From assembly GCA_020848665.1 (NCBI GenBank), contig JADLHR010000167.1:1-10254 (forward strand): a DNA stretch of 10,254 nt, read 5' to 3'. Source of the DNA: Anaerolineae bacterium. Its GTDB lineage: Bacteria; Chloroflexota; Anaerolineae; Aggregatilineales; Aggregatilineaceae. The translations under genes and the position numbers were made by a program. Positions 5,626 to 10,254 of this stretch are shown here, in pieces. The notes beneath the pieces were generated by a model. The model made no database searches. It was not told the DNA's origin and saw only the letters and a program-made list of their open reading frames with translations. Every line of letters begins with the position of its first letter. Within the stretch, counting starts at the first letter, position 1.

Positions 5626-6929
5626 AGCGCGAATGAGCAAAGGCCAGGCGCGGCGGGGCAGGCCGCTAGCTGCGCCCCAGCGCGGCTGACGATGAATGAG
5701 CCGCCACGCCAGAGCCGGTCGTCGGGATCGATGGTGATCGCGCCGCGCACGAACCGGCAGTCGGAAGGCGCAGGCGGATCGCTCGCTTCGTCCCACGACC
5801 AGACCTGCAAGCAGTCACGCGCGGCGAAAGCGGACAGCGTGCCGCTCAGCCAGGGCGTCTGCCAATCCCCGGCGCTCAGCCGCAGCGCACCCTGCTCCAG
5901 CACCAGCCCGGTCAGATCGACCGCGCGTCCAGCGCTGTTATAGATCGCCAGCGAGCGTGCGTCATAGATCAGGATCAGATCGTCGCCAGCGCCCGGCGTC
6001 GCACTCGGTGTCACACCCGGCAGGGTGCGCGGAGTCGGCGTGGGGCCGAGAACCATGATCGGTGTGCTGGTCGTGCCCGGCGCGCCGGGCGGCGGCGTAG
6101 CGCTCACGATCACGATCGGCGAGGCAGCAGGTGCCGGCGCAGGCGCAGCCAGGCCGCCCGGCAGCAGCGCCGTGTTGTCGTGCAGATTTATCTCGGTCAG
6201 CACATCCACTGTCCCATCCGAAGTCATCACGAACAGCCGGTCGCCCGCGCCGGCCGGCAGCGGCAGCGTCATCTGCCAGGGCTGCCACCCGTCGCCCAGC
6301 GGACGCCCTTCGGCGTCGAAAAGGCGCACGCGCGTCGCGTTATGAATCCAGCGGTCGCCGCTGGCGTAGCTGTAGCGCTCATCGGACAGGTACAGCAGCC
6401 CCGCACCAGGGTTGACCAGCACGGGCAGCACGTTCGGACGCGCGCCAAGCACGACGATATACAGGTACCCTTCGCCATCGGCCAGCGCGGCGACTCCAAC
6501 CTCACGATACACCGGATTCAGCGCCGCAGTCTGATGCAGCGGTGATGACTTCCAGAAGCCCAGCGCCGCGCTGACATTGCGCCCATCGTACGCGATCTCA
6601 GTCAGCGCGATCTGTTCCGGGCGGTTGTAGCTCGGCCAGTTGTAGGGCGCACGCCGAGCGCGCACCGGCGGGAATTCGCCGCTCCGCCCCCGGTGGATCT
6701 CGCCACCTTCCGGCAGCGCGGCCAGCGACAGCAGATAGGACGCCTGGTCTTCGGCCAGCGCGCGGAGCGTGTCGTTGAGCCGCAGCGGCCATGTATTCTG
6801 CTCCAGCCGCCAGGCGTTCAGCGCGGCGATCACCCTATCGGCCTCGCGTGAATCCTGCGCGCCGGCCGGGGCTGGCCGGGTTGAGAGCGCGATCAGCAGG
6901 AGAGCACTTATCATCAGCAGGCGTTTCAT
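5619..6929 (-). CDS. Secreted CAP-domain (SCP/PR-1-like) protein with TP-rich linker and C-terminal module
   Basis: A 436-aa exported protein. ATG at 6929 is chosen because MKRLLMISALLLIALST...AGAQ is a clear signal peptide (cleavage near residue 24) and CGGAG lies 9 nt upstream; the in-frame codon at 7001 would bury it. Residues 30-165 form a CAP domain: RVIAALNAWRLEQNTWPL opens it, His79 (EIHRGRSGE), Glu111 (TEI), Trp126 and His132 (FWKSSPLHQ) are the usual cavity residues, and YREVGVA and YIVVLGARP close it. A beta-rich segment (170-260) follows, then a Pro/Thr linker (about 262-314, with GPTPTPRTLPG), then a module of about 120 residues opening DDLILIYDARSLAIYN. That module resembles Chloroflexota surface modules, possibly lamin-tail-like. 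It has four Cys that could form disulfides. CAP proteins bind lipids or act as protease-like surface proteins; the exact role is unknown. The gene is convergent with the EamA gene, 13 bp away. Confidence 0.8.
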   Translation of the reverse strand: MKRLLMISALLLIALSTRPAPAGAQDSREADRVIAALNAWRLEQNTWPLRLNDTLRALAEDQASYLLSLAALPEGGEIHRGRSGEFPPVRARRAPYNWPSYNRPEQIALTEIAYDGRNVSAALGFWKSSPLHQTAALNPVYREVGVAALADGEGYLYIVVLGARPNVLPVLVNPGAGLLYLSDERYSYASGDRWIHNATRVRLFDAEGRPLGDGWQPWQMTLPLPAGAGDRLFVMTSDGTVDVLTEINLHDNTALLPGGLAAPAPAPAASPIVIVSATPPPGAPGTTSTPIMVLGPTPTPRTLPGVTPSATPGAGDDLILIYDARSLAIYNSAGRAVDLTGLVLEQGALRLSAGDWQTPWLSGTLSAFAARDCLQVWSWDEASDPPAPSDCRFVRGAITIDPDDRLWRGGSFIVSRAGAQLAACPAAPGLCSFALR

Positions 6930-6966
6930 AGCGGCGCTCCGGCGTAGTAGCGTCGATGATAAGCGT

Positions 6967-6972
6967 AGTATA
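6967..6972 (-). promoter_or_regulatory. Possible -10 box of the CAP gene
   Basis: On the minus strand this reads TATACT, 5/6 to the -10 consensus, and would give a leader of about 30 nt before the ATG at 6929. No convincing -35 is seen. A second -10-like TATCAT lies slightly downstream. Confidence 0.35.
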
Positions 6973-7005
6973 AATCCATTTTCGCCAGTGGTGCGCGACA
7001 ATATA

Positions 7006-7033
7006 AAAACCGGGCTGCCCTGCGCCCGGTTTT
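7006..7033. terminator. Bidirectional intrinsic terminator
   Basis: AAAACCGGGC (7006-7015) is a perfect 10-bp inverted repeat with GCCCGGTTTT (7024-7033) around an 8-nt loop. The A/T ends give a U-run on both strands. It probably ends the minus-strand transcript carrying the zinc-ribbon, AroE-like and epimerase genes, from whose stop it is now separated by the MITE-like element. Confidence 0.75.
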
Positions 7034-7068
7034 CGCTCGGCGCAGGTTCCGGCTGGCGTGCACGGTGT

Positions 7069-7257
7069 CTAGAGGCTGTTATGCACTTCGTGGTCTGGTC
7101 CCCAGCCCCCCCATCCTTCCGACCTGCGGTCGGCTTTCCTTCCCCCAGAACGAGGGAAGGAAAAAAAGCCGAATGGACTCCCCTTCCCTCATTTTGGGAG
7201 CAAGGGGCCGGGGGATGGGGGGCTTTGCTCGGTGCGCAAGTTCATAACACGCCCTAG
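7069..7257. mobile_element. MITE-like element with CTAG flanks (189 bp)
   Basis: The left end CTAGAGGCTGTTATGCACTT (7069-7088) matches the inverted right end CTAGGGCGTGTTATGAACTT (7238-7257) at 16 of 20 positions. Both ends begin with CTAG, which may be a 4-bp target duplication of the kind made by some IS5-type transposases. Subterminal AGCCCCCC(C)ATCC motifs repeat the symmetry further in. The interior has no plausible gene but several hairpins: CCGACC/GGTCGG with a 3-nt loop (7119-7133), GGCTTTCCTTCCC with GGGAAGGAA and an A-run, and a C-rich/G-rich pair (CCCCTT...AAGGGG). The element is very purine/pyrimidine-skewed. No transposase is present, so it would be non-autonomous. It lies exactly at the stop codon of the zinc-ribbon gene. 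Confidence 0.7.
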
Positions 7258-7496
7258 TCCGAGAACAGAATCTCCAGAAAGGTGCCGAGATCGTCTTTGC
7301 CTTCGAGCGTGCGCAGGTTGAAGACCTCGGTATAGCCGCAGTTGGTGCACGAGACAAACGAATAGCGGTGCGCCTGAATCTCCAGCAGGCGCGACAGCCC
7401 CGTGCCGGACATTGACAGTCGCTCGGCGTGGGCGCCCTGGTTGCTGCAACGCGGACAGACAAACTTCTCGGCGAGCAGATCGTCTACGCGAGCCAT
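7254..7496 (-). CDS. Small zinc-ribbon protein (zinc_ribbon_13-like)
   Basis: An 80-residue protein with two CX2C knuckles, CPRC (14-17) and CTNC (50-53), separated by a conserved GTGLSRLLEIQ (31-41) and ending with GYTEVFN. This layout fits the small zinc-ribbon family of about 70-80 residues often annotated as a nucleic-acid-binding or zinc-ribbon protein; its function is not established. ATG at 7496 is chosen because GAGGAG (minus strand, 7506-7511) lies 9 nt upstream. Two in-frame upstream starts (GTG 7517 and ATG 7505) are less favoured since the SD lies between or over them. The TAG stop (7254-7256) is part of the CTAG that bounds the MITE-like element, so the reading frame survived the insertion. 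It lies 116 bp downstream of the AroE-like gene on the same strand, probably in one transcript; that gap shows no other gene. Confidence 0.8.
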   Translation of the reverse strand: MARVDDLLAEKFVCPRCSNQGAHAERLSMSGTGLSRLLEIQAHRYSFVSCTNCGYTEVFNLRTLEGKDDLGTFLEILFSD

Positions 7497-7612
7497 TACA
7501 TCCATCTCCTCAATCACGCGCGACCCGCCATAAGCGAGCCGCGCTGTCTGGTTGGTGGACTGCTGCTGATCATTACGCGCTCGGCTGGCGGCGCGTTGCG
7601 CGTGGACCCGGC

Positions 7613-8497
7613 TCAGGCCAAACCAAGCGCCCGCTCCAGCGCCTCTTTCATAACCGCTTCAGGAGCATCGCGCCCGGTCCACAGTTCGAAGCCGATCACG
7701 CCCTGGTAGACCAGCATCGACAGACCGTCGAGCGTCGGGAGACCGCGCTCGCGCGCTGCGCGCAGCAGGCGCGTCTCTGGCGGGTTGAACACCACATCGC
7801 TGACGAGCAGATCGGGCCTGGCGCGCTCCAGACTGATGTCCGGCATAGCATCCACTTGCGGGCACAACCCGACCGAGGTCGCGTTGACCAGCAGATCGAC
7901 TTCCAGCGGCACGACGTAAGTTTCATTCCAGGGCACCAGCGAGATCACTGCGCCGGTGCGCTGTCGCACATCGTTCACCATCTGCTCCCCGCGCGAGTGC
8001 GAGCGATTGACGACGATCAGGTCCGCCGCGCCAGCCAGGGCCAGCTCCGTGCTAATGGCGCGCGCCGCGCCGCCTGCTCCCAGGATAGCGGCGCGCTTGC
8101 CAGCCGGGTTGAAACCGGCATCTATCTGCAAGCCGCGCAGAAAGCCCTTGCCATCCGTGTTCTCACCAACCAGTTGATCACCGACCCGCCGCACCGTGTT
8201 CACCGCGCCGATCTTCTGGGCGTCCGGCGCGACCTCGTCGAGATACTGCATCACCTCGACCTTGTGCGGGATCGTCAGGTTAATGCCGCGCATCCCGAAA
8301 GCGCGCACGCCGCGAATCGCGTCCGCCAGTTCGTCCGGCTTGACCTGGATCGTCAGGTAGCGCCAGTTGAGGCCCACAGCGCGGAACGCTGCCTCCTGCA
8401 TCACGCCGGTCGGATTTTCGGCGACCGGGTCGCCCAGCACGCCGACCAGCTCTGCCCGGTAATTAGCTGCCATATAGCTCGGCGAGTTCTCAGCCAT
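7613..8497 (-). CDS. Shikimate dehydrogenase-family protein (AroE-like), atypical substrate motif
   Basis: A 294-aa protein of the AroE fold; AroE reduces 3-dehydroshikimate with NADPH in aromatic amino acid synthesis. Visible hallmarks are GINLTIPHKVEV with the catalytic Lys79, GAVNTV (97-102), GENTDGKGFLRGL with catalytic Asp115, the nucleotide-binding ILGAGGAARAI (138 on), NATSVGL, and DGLSMLVYQG near the C-terminus. The usual N-terminal HSxSP shikimate-binding motif is replaced: residues 26-31 read AENPTG, so the first Ser is Asn and the second is Thr. This may mark a subfamily with another substrate (quinate or another hydroxy acid). ATG 8497 is chosen: AAGGG lies 9 nt upstream, and the 24 extra residues of the longer ORF from 8569 look unlike an AroE N-terminus. 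It sits 81 bp after the epimerase, same strand. The name aroE is not assigned because of the altered motif. Confidence 0.8.
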   Translation of the reverse strand: MAENSPSYMAANYRAELVGVLGDPVAENPTGVMQEAAFRAVGLNWRYLTIQVKPDELADAIRGVRAFGMRGINLTIPHKVEVMQYLDEVAPDAQKIGAVNTVRRVGDQLVGENTDGKGFLRGLQIDAGFNPAGKRAAILGAGGAARAISTELALAGAADLIVVNRSHSRGEQMVNDVRQRTGAVISLVPWNETYVVPLEVDLLVNATSVGLCPQVDAMPDISLERARPDLLVSDVVFNPPETRLLRAARERGLPTLDGLSMLVYQGVIGFELWTGRDAPEAVMKEALERALGLA

Positions 8498-8578
8498 CCT
8501 TTTTCGCCCTTTCCAAAGCCCCCAAACAATAAGTGGCGCCAGCGCAGCGCGGGCCAGCCGCCGGGTCACGGTGTCGGG

Positions 8579-9562
8579 CTACACATCGCCGCGTGAGCGG
8601 TACCAGGTGAACGAGTCCTGAATGCTCTGCTGAACCGGGATGCGCGGCTCGCCCAGCTCGCGCCAGGATTTGGCGCTGTTGTAAAACATCATGCGGGTGC
8701 TGAGGCGAAGCTGATTGCCCTCAACGGGCAGGGGCACGCCGAGACGGCGCAGCGCGTCGGCGGCCAGCGCCATGATCCGCACGACGACCGCCGGAAGTGT
8801 TACGACCTGTATCGACCGGCCAACGGCGCGAGCCGTCAGACGCATCCAGGCTTTGTGGGTCAGATCGACTGCGCCGAGGATGTACTGCTCGCCGGTACGT
8901 CCGCGCTCGGCGGCGGCGACATGCGCGGCGGCGACATCCCGCACGTCGATGATCGTCACTCCGCCAGGGGGAGCGGTCGGCGGGACGTTGCCGCGCGCCA
9001 TCTCGACCACCACGCTGCTCGAAATCTGGTTGAGGTCGTCCGGCCCCAGGATCACCGTCGGGTTAAGAATCACGCAGTCCAGGCCGCGCCGGATCGCGCG
9101 GTAGACCTCAGCTTCGGCCAGGAATTTGCTGTGTCCGTAGGGCGTCAGGTGCGGGTCCCAGTTAAAGCGAGCGGTTTCGTCCATCGGGCGCAGATCGGTG
9201 CGGTAGCCGATCGATGCCGCGCTACTGGTAAAAATCACGCGCTCAACGCTTGCCTGCTCGGCAGCTTGCAGCACGTTGCGCGTCCCATCGACGTTGATGC
9301 GGTAGATGTGCTCCGGATCGTTGCGCCAGTAATCCGCAACGGCGGCAGTGTGGAACACCCACTCGACGCCTCGCATCGCCGCGCGCAGCGACTCCGGGTC
9401 CAGCACATCGCCGACGGCGTGCTCAACATCGAGATCGGCGACGGCGTCGAGCCGGCTGGTGGTCCGGCGCAGGATTCGCACCGTGTCGCCGCGCCGCACC
9501 AGCTCACGCGCGATATGCGAGCCTAAGAAGCCTGTTCCGCCCGTGACCAGCGTTTTTACCAT
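8579..9562 (-). CDS. NAD-dependent epimerase/dehydratase, extended SDR (HpnA/DFR-like)
   Basis: A 327-aa extended short-chain dehydrogenase. The Rossmann motif TGGTGFLG (7-14; GxxGxxG) opens it, then VFHTAAVADYWR (69-80), the catalytic Ser in FTSSAAS (111-117) and the Tyr142/Lys146 pair in PYGHSKFLAE. The segment DPEHIYRINVDGTRNVL resembles the hopanoid-associated sugar epimerase HpnA and dihydroflavonol-reductase-like families. The substrate is not certain. ATG 9562 is preferred to the longer ORF starting at 9589 because AGGAG lies 6 nt upstream and the Rossmann fold starts at once. It is probably the first gene of a minus-strand transcript that continues to the AroE-like and zinc-ribbon genes. 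The TAG stop is at 8579-8581, 81 bp before the next start. Confidence 0.85.
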   Translation of the reverse strand: MVKTLVTGGTGFLGSHIARELVRRGDTVRILRRTTSRLDAVADLDVEHAVGDVLDPESLRAAMRGVEWVFHTAAVADYWRNDPEHIYRINVDGTRNVLQAAEQASVERVIFTSSAASIGYRTDLRPMDETARFNWDPHLTPYGHSKFLAEAEVYRAIRRGLDCVILNPTVILGPDDLNQISSSVVVEMARGNVPPTAPPGGVTIIDVRDVAAAHVAAAERGRTGEQYILGAVDLTHKAWMRLTARAVGRSIQVVTLPAVVVRIMALAADALRRLGVPLPVEGNQLRLSTRMMFYNSAKSWRELGEPRIPVQQSIQDSFTWYRSRGDV

Positions 9563-9619
9563 CGCCCGCTCCTGTGCACCCAATCTCATGCGCCCCGCCC
9601 GCGCCGTTCTGGCGGATCG

Positions 9620-9625
9620 AGTATA
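9620..9625 (-). promoter_or_regulatory. Possible -10 box of the epimerase transcript
   Basis: The minus strand reads GGTATACT here, 5/6 to the -10 hexamer and similar in context to the GGTATAAT before the chelatase gene. The -35 is unclear. It would place transcription start about 50 nt before the ATG at 9562. Confidence 0.4.
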
Positions 9626-9677
9626 CCGCAGGCCGCCGCCCCGGCGAGAACCCGCTCAATCCACAATCCATTGTCAA

Positions 9678-9706
9678 TTGCCGATTATCCGGGCCGAGGC
9701 TAGAAT
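9678..9706 (+). promoter_or_regulatory. Possible promoter of the rightmost gene
   Basis: TTGCCG (9678-9683) and TAGAAT (9701-9706) are 17 bp apart, matching the -35 and -10 consensus at 4/6 and 5/6. Transcription would begin near 9713. This favours the ATG at 9747 over the ATG at 9705, which overlaps the -10. Just upstream are short CAAT/ATTG repeats (9664-9680) that could be an operator. Confidence 0.35.
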
Positions 9707-9746
9707 GAACGCGCACAGCGCGACTCACCGGCAGGATCGGCAGCGG

Positions 9747-10254
9747 ATGACACCTCTTGGGACAGACCAGGCAGACCAGTGGACACGTCAGATTCAGGAC
9801 GCGCTCGCCGGGGACAGCGGCCTGCGGGAAGGTCTGAACGACGACGAAGCCCGGCCGCTGGTCGATTGGGGCGCGGAACAGGCCGCGACGCTCGCGCAGC
9901 GCCTCACCCAGTCCAGCCCGCCGCCGGATGCCGAACAAGTTGCGATGGCCGCCTACACGCTGGGCCGCCTGATGACGCGCGTCAACTGGGTGGCCACCTA
10001 TCGCACCAAGAAGGATACCGCCTGGCTGACCCGCGCCTTCATCAAGATCAACCAGCTCAGCCAGGAATTGTTCGGACCGGACGCGCCCACGCTGTCCGAC
10101 GACGAGATCGCCGCCTGGATCGCGGACCAGCCGCTGCGAGATAACGGGGCGCTGGTGCGCGGTCTGCTGGCGCGGCTGACGCCCGGCGGCGCAACTCCTG
10201 CCGAGGCATCACCCGTCGAGATAGCGCCTGTCGCGCCAGAACGCCGCCCGCCGC
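9747..10254 (+). CDS. Hypothetical protein, 3'-truncated by window edge
   Basis: This frame is open from an ATG at 9705 through the right edge without a stop, and the gene continues beyond the window. ATG 9747 is preferred: AGGA (9733-9736) lies 10 nt upstream and a candidate promoter -10 covers the earlier ATG. The ATG at 9705 has GAGG 5 nt upstream and remains an alternative, adding 14 residues. About 169 residues are visible. They are charged, soluble and largely helical, with segments such as QIQDALAGDSGLREGLNDDE and a basic patch TYRTKKDTAWLTRAFIK, then a Pro/Ala-rich tail from about residue 145. No signal peptide, membrane segment, catalytic motif or known family was recognised. Codon usage matches its neighbours. 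It is transcribed divergently from the epimerase. No function is proposed. Confidence 0.6.
   Translation, partial: MTPLGTDQADQWTRQIQDALAGDSGLREGLNDDEARPLVDWGAEQAATLAQRLTQSSPPPDAEQVAMAAYTLGRLMTRVNWVATYRTKKDTAWLTRAFIKINQLSQELFGPDAPTLSDDEIAAWIADQPLRDNGALVRGLLARLTPGGATPAEASPVEIAPVAPERRPP

Noticed and set aside
4762..5943. Plus-strand frame of about 393 codons overlapping the EamA and CAP genes
   Set aside because: It is a +2 shadow of the EamA transporter running into the antisense of the CAP gene. Composition is Arg/Ala-rich with no domain.
7412..8596. Plus-strand frame of about 394 codons
   Set aside because: It is antisense to the zinc-ribbon and AroE-like genes, which have family motifs; its composition is typical of antisense translation.
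9779..10144. Plus-strand frame giving an Arg/Gly/Ala-rich 121-residue peptide
   Set aside because: It is out of frame with the helical protein starting at 9747, which stays open to the window end with normal composition.

Overview
The window is a high-GC bacterial chromosome segment. Its make-up suggests a Chloroflexota (Anaerolineae-like) genome. This is inferred from the Thr/Pro-rich (TPTPTP) linkers in both surface proteins, the LCP plus CAP surface gene content, a MITE-like repeat with C/G-tract hairpins, and GGTATA-type -10 boxes. No rRNA, tRNA, CRISPR array or transposase gene was seen.

Layout. (1) The 3' part of a KamA-like radical-SAM gene (+, 3-1010). (2) A 398-bp intergenic region (1011-1408) with a DnaA-box-like array at strict 11-bp spacing, a 16-bp inverted repeat and a second 11-bp repeat array. 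(3) A Mg/Co-chelatase gene (+, 1409-3468) in two overlapping frames: a ChlI-like AAA+ ATPase (1409-2521), then a ChlD-type von Willebrand A half in the -1 frame with no usable start codon. An A8 slippery run and a perfect 10-bp hairpin sit at the junction, so the gene very probably uses programmed -1 frameshifting to make both a small ATPase subunit and a 686-aa medium subunit. (4) An LCP-family wall-polymer ligase (+, 3568-4683) coupled to an EamA/DMT transporter (+, 4685-5605). (5) A convergent secreted CAP-domain protein (-, 5619-6929). (6) A bidirectional terminator (7006-7033) and a 189-bp MITE-like element flanked by CTAG (7069-7257). (7) A minus-strand gene run: NAD-dependent epimerase (8579-9562), AroE-like dehydrogenase (7613-8497) and a small zinc-ribbon protein (7254-7496). 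(8) A divergent gene of unknown function that leaves the window (+, 9747 to the end).

The chelatase gene is the most informative locus, since one mRNA could set the ratio of ATPase to scaffold subunit. The LCP and CAP genes point to cell-surface functions. The epimerase, AroE-like and zinc-ribbon genes probably form one transcript that reads through the MITE to the terminator at 7006-7033. The rest looks like ordinary housekeeping and accessory content.
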